Shown here: one piece after another, positions 1 through 18,600 of the stretch
How the letters are laid out: every line of letters starts with the position of its first letter
Position numbering within the stretch: the first letter of the stretch is position 1
Assembly (NCBI RefSeq): GCF_028389875.1
Contig: NC_084665.1
Coordinates: 868,001 to 932,000 of the forward strand
From: Rhea pennata
Taxonomy: Eukaryota; Chordata; Aves; Rheiformes; Rheidae
DNA length: 64,000 nt
Direction: 5' to 3'
Position numbers and translations under genes: made by a program
The notes under the pieces: model-generated
Databases searched by the model: none
What the model was told of the DNA's origin: nothing
What the model saw: the letters and a program-made list of their open reading frames with translations, nothing else

Positions 1-8033
<8,033 letters not shown>

Positions 8034-8390
8034 CGTTGATCTAACCAAGAAGGAAGGACAGAAGAGTTGCATAGATCATGTTGGTGATAGGAGTGGAGCA
8101 ACTTACTGCATTCCCGTCTCTTTTTTAGTCTAAGACTTTAAACTATTACATGAAACAAATATTCATGGAGTTTTGTACTTGGCCCTTCTAGATATTAATT
8201 TATTTCTATTCCTTTTTGTGTGTGTTCTGTTTAATCCATGTTCTTCCCATCATTGTAATCAGAGCTGAAAGATGTTTTAGCTAATCTTAAGCATAATTTT
8301 TAAATGTTCTGTGTTCTTAAAACGTTTCTTTTAGCAATTTTCTCGGAAAGCAGGGACTATATTAATGAGAAATAAAACTGGCTCAGAGCA
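8034..8390 (+). other. SEC23B: SEC23B 3' UTR
   Basis: AT-rich sequence between the stop codon and the poly(A) signal. The end of about 8390 is inferred from the signal, with cleavage expected 10-25 bases after it. Confidence 0.75.
8371..8376 (+). terminator. SEC23B: SEC23B poly(A) signal AATAAA
   Basis: A canonical AATAAA hexamer 338 bases after the SEC23B stop. The YY1/CpG promoter of SMIM26 begins only about 50 bases further on, so transcription of SEC23B must end almost inside the next promoter. Confidence 0.8.
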
Positions 8391-8407
8391 TTAATTTAGT
8401 ACTAATC

Positions 8408-8562
8408 CAAATGTGGCTGTTAAAAATGGCGGCGGTTGTTTTCCTTACGCGCACCGCGCGCCGGGGGGGGGGGGGGCGCGCATGCGCCGCCACGTGGGAC
8501 CGCAGCTGCCCGCCGATTGGTGGCGGAGCGCAGCCAACGGGAGCGGGCGTTGCTGGCGGGCG
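8408..8562 (+). promoter_or_regulatory. SMIM26: SMIM26 CpG-island promoter with YY1, NRF1, E-box and CCAAT-type elements
   Basis: An abrupt switch from AT-rich to CpG-dense DNA. Visible elements are a YY1-type aaaatggcggc at 8423-8433, a run of 14 G at 8463-8476, an NRF1-type gcgcatgcgcc at 8478-8488, a CACGTG E-box at 8491-8496 and an inverted CCAAT box (attgg) at 8516-8520. NRF1 and YY1 are typical of promoters of nuclear genes for mitochondrial proteins, which fits SMIM26. The transcription start is inferred to lie near the YY1 site. Confidence 0.7.
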
Positions 8563-8677
8563 ATGCGGGCGGCGGTGTGGACGGCGCGCTCGGCGCTGCT
8601 GTACTCGGTGGGCGGATGGACGCTGCTGGGGGCCCTGCTCCACCAAACCCAGAGCGGCGGCGGCGGCGGCGAGCCCG
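8563..8677 (+). CDS. SMIM26: SMIM26 coding exon 1
   Basis: 115 nt from the chosen ATG to donor gtacgg. It holds the transmembrane segment and the polyglycine stretch and ends one base into an Ala codon. Confidence 0.8.
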
Positions 8678-9322
8678 GTACGGGCTAGCGTGGCTCCTGC
8701 GCCCGCGACGCCACCTCGGGTGACCGGGGCGGGGGGCGGGGCCAGGCCTGCACCGTGTGTGAGCAGGGCCTGGGCCCCTTGCGACTTGCCTCGCTGGCCT
8801 GCGGGTTCGACGCAGTTTCCCCTCGGCCCGCTTGCTGCTTCTCGGAAACCTGCTGCTTATTAAGGTGCAGTAACCCGGAGGCAGCTTTACTGTGGATAAC
8901 TCGGAAGCCAGTTGTTACTGCTGCTGCAGGGCTGTTGTCAGTCCTATACCAGTGCAGCATTGCGTTAATTTACCCTAGTAAATCACTTTTGCCTGCCAGG
9001 TCTTTACTATCTATTTCTCAAAACTTGAGAAGCAGCAAGAAGACTGAATAGGCAACTGGCTGCTGTTTTGCACTGATGAAGGGGGGGATGAAATCTTCCA
9101 TTACTAAGCTCTTTATTCTCTCCCTCCACCTTAGCGAAAGAAAGTGATCCTGAGCCAAGCCAAAGAGCCCGCAGAGAAGTAATTACTACGAATACACCCA
9201 TAGGCTTACAAATTACAACAGTAATAACGTACCAGGAGAAGGCTGAAACTCCTCTGGCTCGACTCTGCCAACGTGTGAAATCGTTCTTAGAGTCCTATGA
9301 TGATGATTCTTCTAAAAAATAA
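8563..9322 (+). CDS. SMIM26: SMIM26, small integral membrane protein 26
   Basis: Two coding exons, 8563-8677 and 9135-9322, join in phase 1 to a 100-residue protein (human about 95). The N-terminal part MRAAVWTARSALLYSVGG followed by WTLLGALLHQTQ matches the human pattern of an aromatic/basic start followed by one membrane segment. The middle is low-complexity (a glycine run coded by ggc repeats). The second exon carries the conserved ITTVITYQEK and ends with acidic and lysine residues (DDDSSKK). Human SMIM26 is reported as a mitochondrial membrane microprotein linked to AGK and respiratory complex I. I chose the ATG at 8563. An in-frame ATG at 8413 would add 50 proline/arginine/glycine-rich residues with no membrane-protein character and lies in the promoter. 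Identity rests on synteny plus short similarity, since the family evolves quickly. Confidence 0.85.
9135..9322 (+). CDS. SMIM26: SMIM26 coding exon 2
   Basis: Acceptor ccttag, then 188 nt to the TAA at 9320-9322. It encodes KESDPEPSQRARREVITTN and continues through the TTVITY segment to a C-terminal SKK. Confidence 0.85.
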
Positions 9323-9523
9323 TGTGGTCTTGAAACATGGAGTTTTGTGCAGATGCAGAGGAGAGCTGGCTTAGCTAAGAAATTCATCTTGATGTGGGAT
9401 ACCAGAATGCCAGTGGAAAACTTTCTCTTGCATTGTGGAAACAGGTCCACCTAGACTGAAATAACTTTGCAGGCTGCCTCATTTGCTCCAATCCATGGTT
9501 TTCTTTGCACATGTATTCAAACT

Positions 9524-9529
9524 ATTAAA
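9524..9529 (+). terminator. SMIM26: SMIM26 poly(A) signal ATTAAA
   Basis: The variant hexamer ATTAAA lies about 200 bases after the stop and is followed within 20 bases by a T/G-rich stretch (ctgtcttttgagt). It is the best candidate for the SMIM26 mRNA end. Confidence 0.55.
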
Positions 9530-9549
9530 CATTAACTGTCTTTTGAGTA

Positions 9550-10511
9550 AACGCGCTGTAAGATGTTAATGAAACTGCATGTTATCTGGTGTCCAGTATC
9601 TGACAGTCTGACAGGGCAGCTGTTGCTGCATTTGTTGTGAGTTGGATTTGCTGGTGTACAGGACCTGTATGGGTAATCATATGCATCTGTTCCTCCACTG
9701 ATTCAGTTTCTGAACTGATTGTTTAGGAACAACTGGTGAACCGGAAGGAATGTAGTTTGATCTTTGGGGTATTAGAGTTGTATTGTCCTTCAAAACTTTA
9801 CAAGGTGAATGACTAGTGAAACATGAATTGCAAATGTAGAAATGCTATTGCTGGAAGCACTTGCATTGTAAATTCAGTAGCACTATTAATTTCTCTAATG
9901 TTTTAAGAGCATAGCTAACATATCTAAAAAGATATATTAAGTTGTTTAGGAAAGATGTTCTTTCAATTAAAAGCCTGGAGAATTTTCTGAAAGACATTAA
10001 AGAAGGTTTGCTTTTTTTTCTTATTTTTCTAACACATAGTCCTAACTCCGCCCCCCTGTATCAATGATGACAGTAGCAATGAAGATCCAGGACAACAGAT
10101 TTCTATTGCAAATAAAACAAGTTTAGTTGTAAGCATGCATTAACTTGGAAAAGAAGTTACAATCACAGTGCTTTTTCTCCTGTCTTTACAATCACCTTGA
10201 GCAAGTACAGGTGGGTAGATAAAGTACAAATCACTGAGAAATTACATAAAGACGATTAGTTTAAGAATTCTGTGGCTGAAATAACCTTTCAGGTGATAAT
10301 TTATCACAAGGCAAAAGTTTTCAATAGTGGTTTCCAATCTATTTTATAAGGCAGACCTTATAACCACCACTGCTTCCTTTTCCTTAGCTCTTTCACCTTC
10401 TAGTTGTTGCCACTGTCTACTGGTGGCAACTTTTGACAAGAAACCCAAGCTAGTTGGGCAGAGCTTAATAGCTTTTGCTGTACCTCACTTTTAAGAATAT
10501 TAGTTGCACAG

Positions 10512-10544
<33 letters not shown>

Positions 10545-11340
10545 ATTTTAAAGCTAGCTGGTTTATGTGTTTAAACAGCACATTCCTCAGAAGAAAACCT
10601 GGGCCCTGGGTAAAACACTACTGTTTCTAACTTGAAAGCATTATTGAGCTAAAGACTGCTGATTTCAAGAGGAAGTGAACTTGTCTTCTGACTAGCCACA
10701 GAAACAATTTAATACAAATGCTTTCTAATACCTCAATAATATATTAAAGACAACAGTACACATGACAGCTTTAGGTGAATTCAGCTGTAGAATTCAGGGC
10801 TCAAGGCTTAAGACTCAGAGTTCATTGTAGTCGTGAGTCAAAAGATTCCTTTGCACTCAAGAAAAAAGCTAAATAGAGGAGAACACTGTCTGCAATGGGA
10901 CTACAACCACTCAGCAAATCTTTCTGTGGCCTTGGCCTACTTGACACAAAATTACACATGCACCTCTGTTGATCTGTGAAGCAAACAGGACAGAGTCAAA
11001 AATGCCGACTGGGAGATAGATGATAGCCTTGGGCCAAGAGCCTCTAACAAGCTCTTGGTGCAGTATCAGGCTTGAACCTTTGCAGCCTCTGACTAGAAAA
11101 GCCCTTTGATGATGTACCAGGATTGAAATCTGAGCTTCCTGTGCTGATGGAGTGCAGAGATGTTGAGCTGTGAAACAGAAAACGGGGTATGATGGATATC
11201 AGTGGGTGTGACGGAGGGGAGAAACATACTTTGTCATATGGGACAAAAAATACAGACAGCAAATAGTTGCCAATAAAACCTGAGTGACTAAGACTTCACG
11301 AGAGGGCAGCAGCCCTTGGTTGTTCTGCAGGGAGAGCTAC
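9550..11340. other. Intergenic DNA between SMIM26 and DTD1
   Basis: AT-rich sequence with several short open frames, none with recognisable protein character. It holds a TA/TG microsatellite (listed separately). I see no exon, RNA gene or complete transposon. Confidence 0.6.
10512..10544. repeat. (TA)n(TG)n microsatellite
   Basis: About five TA units run directly into about eleven TG units. This is a typical dinucleotide repeat and a candidate length polymorphism. Confidence 0.95.
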
Positions 11341-11349
11341 TTCTTGCAG

Positions 11350-12335
11350 AGATTAAGACTCTGCAGGTCCCTCCGTAGGTGCCGGTACCATATTCCCCAT
11401 ATGTGAATTGTCCCCCCTCCTGTCTAAAGATGTCAGCTATTTTCTTTCCCGCTAAAGGCTGGCCCTTGCGCTCTCCATAGGTGCTATCCCTCCCTGTATA
11501 TGGGGCTGTCCCTTATTTCCATAGGTATTTCCCCTTTCCATCACAGAATCTGGCTTCCAGCCTCTGAAGGCATTTTCCTCCCCCATAGCCAGCTTTCTCC
11601 AGTTCCCTCAAGTGCTGCCCTACCCCTGTAAGAGCTGGTGTGACCCCCAGTATCCCCTTACAGGGGCTGTCCCTCATCCCTATGGGCAGTATGTTCAGTT
11701 ACAGGCACTGCCCCACGTCCAAGAAATGCTCTCTCCCCTTGCATGAGCCATCGCTATAGGCAATATCCTTTCCCTCGTGTTTGCTGACCCTTATTTTTAT
11801 AGGGCTTCCCCCATCTTGTAGATACTGTGTCCCCTTATAGGATGTTGCACCCAGGACCTGGTCCTTATACACGCTATTGCCCCTTACAGGATACTGCCCC
11901 CAGCAGCTGTAACTGCTAAGCTTCATTTTCACAGGGTTTTCTCCCAGTCTTTAGACACATCACCTCCTTTTCTAGGAAGCTGTTCTGAGCCCTGTACCTG
12001 CAGAACCTCCTTTCTGCAGGGGCTTCTCCCTGTTCCTTGAATCTATAACCCTTTATGGGGGGTGGGCTGCTATCAGCACCTGGTTTCTATAGGGTCTCCC
12101 CCCAGTCCCTGCAGACCCCACCTCGCTGTCCCCAGCCCCTCTGGCCGCAGACCCTAGTTTCTGTTGGGGCTTTTAGAGGACATTGCCCTCAGCCCATCCT
12201 ACAGCCCCACCTTCTATAGGGTGGGACTGTCTATAGGGCCTCCCATACCCTCACAGACACCTTCGTCTCTATAGTGCTTCCCCTACCCCCCCATCTCTGT
12301 AGGGCCTTCCTCACCCCTACACACACAGAGCAACG
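11350..12335. repeat. Degenerate pyrimidine-rich minisatellite upstream of DTD1
   Basis: Variants of a block such as 'tatagggcttccccc', followed by a short spacer with 'cagtccct' or 'cagcacct', recur many times over nearly 1 kb. Examples lie near 11495, 11800, 11830, 12040, 12085, 12170, 12230 and 12290. Spacing is irregular, roughly 40-70 bases. The + strand is C/T-rich with regularly spaced tatagg/tacagg cores. It ends directly at the CpG island of DTD1. I read it as an old decayed tandem repeat. Confidence 0.55.
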
Positions 12336-12640
12336 CCCGCCCCTCCCCCGCTCCCCTCAGCGCGCCGCTTCCCGCCGGCGCGGCGCGGCGCGAGCCGCCG
12401 CGGGGGGCGGGGCGGCCGTTGGCCGTTGGCCCCTCCCCCTCGCCCCGCGCCTGCGTGCGCCGCCGCGCCACCATGAAGGCCGTCGTGCAGCGGGTGGCCC
12501 AGGCCAGCGTCACAGGTCAGCGCGCGAGCCGCGGCCCCCCCCGCCTTCCCCCCCCCCCCGCCCTCGGCGCGTGCCCGGCCCCCGCCCCCGCCCGCGCCCG
12601 CCGCCCTGCGCCGGGGCCGCGCCCGCCGCCGGCTCGTCTG
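12336..12640 (+). promoter_or_regulatory. DTD1: DTD1 CpG-island promoter and 5' region
   Basis: Very CpG-dense DNA around the first coding exon. A GC box (ggggcggggc) lies at 12404-12413, followed by a short direct repeat of ggccgttggc at about 12414-12430. The start codon context is gccaccATGa, a strong Kozak match. No TATA box is visible, as expected for a housekeeping gene. Confidence 0.75.
12473..12515 (+). CDS. DTD1: DTD1 coding exon 1
   Basis: MKAVVQRVAQASVT plus one base of a Val codon, then donor gtcagc. Start and length agree with human DTD1. The donor is a weak match, followed by the GC-rich VNTR about 125 bases later. Confidence 0.93.
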
Positions 12641-15600
12641 CGCGGCACGGCGCTGCTGCGCGGCACGGCGCGGCACGGCGCGGCACTGCTGCCTTGCACT
12701 GCACAGCACTGCTGCCTTGCACTGCTGCACGGCACTGCACTGCTCCTCTGCTGCGCGGCGCGGCGCGGCACGGCGCGGCACTGCTGCCTTGCACTGCTGC
12801 ACGGCACTGCACTGCTCCTCTGCTGCGCGGCACGGCGCGGCACGGCGCGGCACTGCTGCCTTGCACTGCTGCCTTGCACTGCTGCACGGCACTGCACTGC
12901 TCCTCTGCTGCGCGGCACGGCGCGGCACGGCGCGGCACTGCTGCCTTGCACTGCTGCACGGCACTGCACTGCTCCTCTGCTGCGCGGCGCGGCGCGGCGC
13001 GGCGCGGCACGGCGCGGCACTGCTGCCTTGCACTGCGCGGCACTGCTGCCTTGCACTGCTGCACGGCACTGCACTGCTCCTCTGCTGCGCGGCGCGGCAC
13101 GGCACGGCGCGGCACTGCTGCCTTGCACTGCTGCACGGCACTGCACTGCTCCTCTGCTGCGCAGCACGGCGCGGCACGGCGCGGCACTGCTGCCTTGCAC
13201 TGCTGCACGGCACTGCACTGCTCCTCTGCTGCGCGGCGCGGCACGGCACGGCGCGGCACTGCTGCCTTGCACTGCACAGCACTGCTGCCTTGCACTGCTG
13301 CACGGCACTGCACTGCTCCTCTGCTGCGCAGCACGGCGCGGCACGGCGCGGCACTGCTGCCTTGCACTGCTGCACGGCACTGCACTGCTCCTCTGCTGCG
13401 CGGCGCGGCACGGCACGGCGCGGCACTGCTGCCTTGCACTGCACAGCACTGCTGCCTTGCACTGCTGCACGGCACTGCACTGCTCCTCTGCTGCGCGGCG
13501 CGGCGCGGCACGGCGCGGCACTGCTGCCTTGCACTGCACAGCACTGCTGCCTTGCACTGCTGCACGGCACTGCACTGCTCCTCTGCTGCGCGGCGCGGCA
13601 CGGCACGGCGCGGCACTGCTGCCTTGCACTGCTGCACGGCACTGCTGCCTTGCACTGCTGCACGGCACTGCACTGCTCCTCTGCTGCGCGGCGCGGCACG
13701 GCACGGCGCGGCACTGCTGCCTTGCACTGCTGCACGGCACTGCACTGCTCCTCTGCTGCGCGGCGCGGCGCGGCACGGCGCGGCACTGCTGCCTTGCACT
13801 GCTGCACGGCACTGCACTGCTCCTCTGCTGCGCGGCACGGCGCGGCACGGCGCGGCACTGCTGCCTTGCACTGCACAGCACTGCTGCCTTGCACTGCTGC
13901 ACGGCACTGCACTGCTCCTCTGCTGCGCAGCACGGCACGGCACGGCGCGGCACTGCTGCCTTGCACTGCACAGCACTGCTGCCTTGCACTGCTGCACGGC
14001 ACTGCACTGCTCCTCTGCTGCGCGGCGCGGCGCGGCACGGCGCGGCACTGCTGCCTTGCACTGCTGCACGGCACTGCACTGCTCCTCTGCTGCGCGGCAC
14101 GGCGCGGCACGGCGCGGCACTGCTGCCTTGCACTGCTGCACAGCACTGCACTGCTCCTCTGCTGCGCGGCACGGCACGGCACGGCGCGGCACTGCTGCCT
14201 TGCACTGCACAGCACTGCTGCCTTGCACTGCTGCACGGCACTGCACTGCTCCTCTGCTGCGCGGCACGGCGCGGCACGGCGCGGCACTGCTGCCTTGCAC
14301 TGCGCGGCACTGCTGCCTTGCACTGCTGCACGGCACTGCACTGCTCCTCTGCTGCGCAGCATGGCGCGGCACGGCGCGGCACTGCTGCCTTGCACTGCTG
14401 CACGGCACTGCACTGCTCCTCTGCTGCGCGGCGCGGCACGGCGCGGCACTGCTGCCTTGCACTGCTGCACGGCACTGCACTGCTCCTCTGCTGCGCAGCA
14501 TGGCGCAGCACGGCGCGGCACTGCTGCCTTGCACTGCTGCACGGCACTGCACTGCTCCTCTGCTGCGCGGCGCGGCACGACGCGGCACTGCTGCCTTGCA
14601 CTGCGCGGCACTGCTCCTCTGCTGCGCAGCATGGCACTGCTGCGTGACATGGCACTGCTGCATAGCATTGCTGTGCAGCACTGCACTGCTGCACGGCACT
14701 GCACTGCAGTGCATGCACGTGTTGGCAGTGCAGGCCCCCCTGCTGCACTGCCACTGCTGCACTGTGCTGCGTGCACGTGTCGGCAGCGCTGGCCCCACTG
14801 TTCTATTGCACTGCGCGCGCGCGTCGGCGGCGCTGTCCGCACCGCTGCGCTGCACCGCGGGCGCTTGCTCGGCTCGTGGAAGGTGGCGGCGGCAGGGGTG
14901 CCCGGCCGCGTGGGGCGCCCCAGCCCCCGGGGCGCTTGCGCAGAGCCCCCTGCGCAGCAGCAGCAGCAGCAGCGCCGCCGGCCTGGGCGCGCGGGTGCTT
15001 CCCGGGGCCCTCGGCGCCCGCCGCCGGCCCTCCCCACCGCCCGCCCTCGGCTCCCCACACGGGATGCTTCGGGGCTTCGTTTCCCCCTCGTTAACGTGAG
15101 CCTGGAGGTAGCTCTGACAGATCTCACCTCAGTTTTACGGCGTCACGTAAATCTCGCTGCCGTCACCCCGGGCTCAACCCCGTTGTCGCAGTAAGACGAC
15201 GGGAAACGTTTCTTAGGGTAGCGCAGCAGGCACCTGCAGCGGTTTCCGTTCTGTTTTAAACACCACCAAAGAAATGTCCGTCATCAGCATCTGCTTTAGC
15301 CTCCTGAAGACAGAGAAGAAGGGCTTGGGCCGGTGCTTTCCGTGCGGTGGCTCGGTTGGCAGCTCAAGTCGGTAGCCGGCTGTGGCGTGAAAGGAGACGG
15401 TTGCTTCTTTTTACGCCTTCTTCCCTCTCTCCTTTTTGCCTTCCCCAGTGGGCGGTGAACAAATCAGCTCCATAGGACGAGGCCTCTGCGTGCTGCTGGG
15501 CATTTCCTTGGAGGACACGCAGAGGGAGCTGGAGCACATGTAAGTCACCAGTTGCCTTTTCACCTTCTGCTCCTTTCTCGTGCGTTCCTGACACTGCGTC

Positions 15601-18600
15601 AGAGATACCCGTGCTGTGGCCAACGTAACGGGGTGCTCCTTCGGTTGGGAAGGTCGTCCTTGCCTCTGCTAGGCCCTCCTTGGGTGTTACTTTGAGTGCA
15701 GGCTTCTTAGCCACAGTTTTCTTTTCATGTCCTCTAAAGAAAATATCTTTTCCCTCTTGATGCGCCTTTCTATGCAGCTTTTACCAAGAGAAGTAAAAAA
15801 AGGAAGAATAAACATGTTGGGTTTTACTGCTACCCTTTTACAAAACATCTGTCCTTTTTATTAGAAGAATTCGCCCCGAAGGCATCCACCCTACGTGATG
15901 CGTCGGAAACCTCAAACTCCCTTTTAGTGCGCACACAACAAGCTTTGCTCTTCTGAAAAGCTGGATGATCTTGTCATTGGCTTTTCTCTAAAGATGGACC
16001 AGTTTCGGCAGCCCGGCCGTTCCTTCTGTGGCCACGAAATGGTGCGATTCAGCCGGGAACCCCGTGCAAGGAAGAGCTCGCCACGTGGCTGTTGGGTCTC
16101 CTCTGGGCTGCTGGTTTTGCTGGGGCCGATCTCGGTTCTCATGAAAGCGAAGAAGAAACAGCAGTAGAGCTGAACACCCTTGGGAGGAGGTGAGAACAAC
16201 CCTTAGCAGATGTGGAAGAGAAAGTAGTGAGTGAGGACCTGAACTGAAGGTCATCAGGGGTCTCACGTGAATGGCTAAAACTCATAGAAAATGGCAGCAA
16301 GTCTGAAGGTGTTTTTCTTAGGAAACGCTCCATCGGCTTGCCGCCCTGTTGGCCATCAGTGTGGGACGTTGGCTGTGTCGTTGTTTCTCGTTCCTGCTGC
16401 GGTGAGTGTGGAGCTGCTCCTGATGATTGCGAGGGGGTGATTAGTGACTCCCGTGCCGTCAGCGCCAGGCTGTTAGGATGGCTGATGCAGGAGAGGCAGG
16501 AAGCTGTGGCATCGGAATAGTGGGAGAACTATTAAGTTTAAACCCTGCCAGGAATTACAAAGCAGAAAAAAAAAGGGAATAACAAGAAATCAGTCTAACC
16601 AGACTCTTCAGGTGCTTTTACATGAACCTTCAGTAGTCCTGTAAGCGAAACAACCTTGATGCCATCCTCATCATTAAAGCACGGCAGTGATGATGATTTA
16701 AGCCGATGTGCCAAGGCTCTTAACCATACGCTTCATTCAGGAGCCGTTTCTATTTGTCTTTGACACACATGGATTGGTGAGGATGGTTCTTGTGGCTGTG
16801 CCTTAACAACAGCAAAGCCGTAAGCTGGACCATAGCAAAGTCTCAGCCATGTTTTGTGCCAGCTGCCCCGTCTCTGGTTCAGCATAAATCATCTGGCTGA
16901 TGGCCGCAGTGGAAATGCTTTGCCCTTGATACGCTCCATTGTTGCCCTTGATACACTCCATTGTTTCCAGACGCTGCAAATGTTGAGGAAAAACCAGAAG
17001 AAGAAACCAAAGACTGGAGAGTGATAGGCATGCAGTGTTGTTATCGATCAAAGTCCAACCACAGACTGGTTTGCAAGTTTGCCTGCTGCTTTTCGGGATC
17101 CATTTGTAAAAGTCCTCTTGTCCTCATCCTCTCCTAGGTATTCAAGTCAACTGTTTCTGCCCCGTCGCTTCCAAAGATCAGCCCTAATAAAATCTAGATG
17201 ACAAGTCCCGGTCGCCACTTTGATGCCACTTGTAGTTCAGCACTGCTCCCTGCCTTCCTCACCTCATCCTGGGAAAGAAATGCTGTCTTCATCTGGGTTG
17301 TGGGGTCTTGTTTGGAGGAGCGCTAGGAGGTGACAGAGCTGGAGGAGTGTGTGTGGACTGTGGTCAGAAACAGCCGTAGTTTGAAATGATCTGATTTCAA
17401 AAGCGAGTGTGATTTCCTGGTGCTGTGGGACAATTTCAATCCCCAAAGCTTATGTGCGTGTTAAATAACATTGTGACACATCAAATCAGGAAGTCGTGAG
17501 TAAGCTTTCTTACTGCTTCTGCCATCCGTATGTCACCCTGCAACCTACAGCAACATTATTCTACCTTGATCTTGTGCTGTATAAAAAAAATGCTTAAAGG
17601 AAGACCTTAATAAATGGTCTGACAGTATTATGTAGTGGGTAAGAGCTTTCTTGCTTATGGCTCTGCCTAATGCAAGGAGATTTCCCTTGGGGGAAAGAAA
17701 TGGCTATCCTGAGATTTGTAGGCGGAATGAATATGCATCTGCCTTGCCTTTCGTCTCTTTCTGTGTGGTAGGTATTACTTGTACCCATTGATCTGGCATG
17801 GGACAATTTAGATAGTATCTGTTTCTCCTCCTAGGGTTCGAAAGATATTAAACTTGCGCGTGTTTGAAGATGAAAGCGGGAAGCACTGGTCCAAAAGTGT
17901 GATGGATAAACAGTATGAAGTGTTGTGTGTCAGCCAATTCACTCTCCAGTGCATCCTGAAAGGAAACAAACCCGACTACCACATGGCAATGCCTACGGAG
18001 CAGGCGGAGTGTTTTTACAACAACTTCCTAGAGCAGCTAAGAAAAGCCTACAAGCCAGAGCTTATTAAAGGTAAGGGCAAAGGGCTGGTAAGATCCTTGA
18101 TGCAACCAGGGGATCTTGTTAGTACATGTTCCTCGCTGATCCTTCTTTCTTCTGAGTTTCTGTCTGTCCGTGTTGCAGAGGAGCCGTCGTTACGTGGCAG
18201 GACATTAAGGATATGCTGTGGTTTCCCTAGCAGCCTTGCCAGGGGGATCAATCCCAGCCATTTGCTGGCATCCCCCTGGAACAGTTTGACATTGAGATGT
18301 CGGGTTGATATTACCTCTACAGCGTGAGCGGTGACTCTGACCACGTAACGCAGAGAGGCTGCAAGCCGTGAGGATGACTCTGCAGTCGCGCTCATCCCAG
18401 GCTAGATGTCTTGGTGCCTTACTGCTCAACTAGCCTGGGATGAACTTCTGATGTGTATGTGATTAGTCAGGCTCAAAGGCGGCTCCAGGGTGTGATGAAC
18501 AGGTAGCTCTGTCTGTCACTTTATTTTTCCATTCCATTAAATGGTAATGATGATAGTCAGAAGTGTAGTGTGCTACTTGATAACAGCATTTGATTTAGAC

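Noticed and set aside
12640..14640. CRISPR-like array reading of the VNTR
   Set aside because: Eukaryotic intron, variable cassettes without unique spacers, no cas genes.
12274..15194. Open frames of 742-941 codons on both strands over DTD1 intron 1
   Set aside because: They arise because the VNTR lacks stops in several frames at once. Their products are low-complexity polymers and they overlap the true DTD1 exon 1 in the wrong frames.
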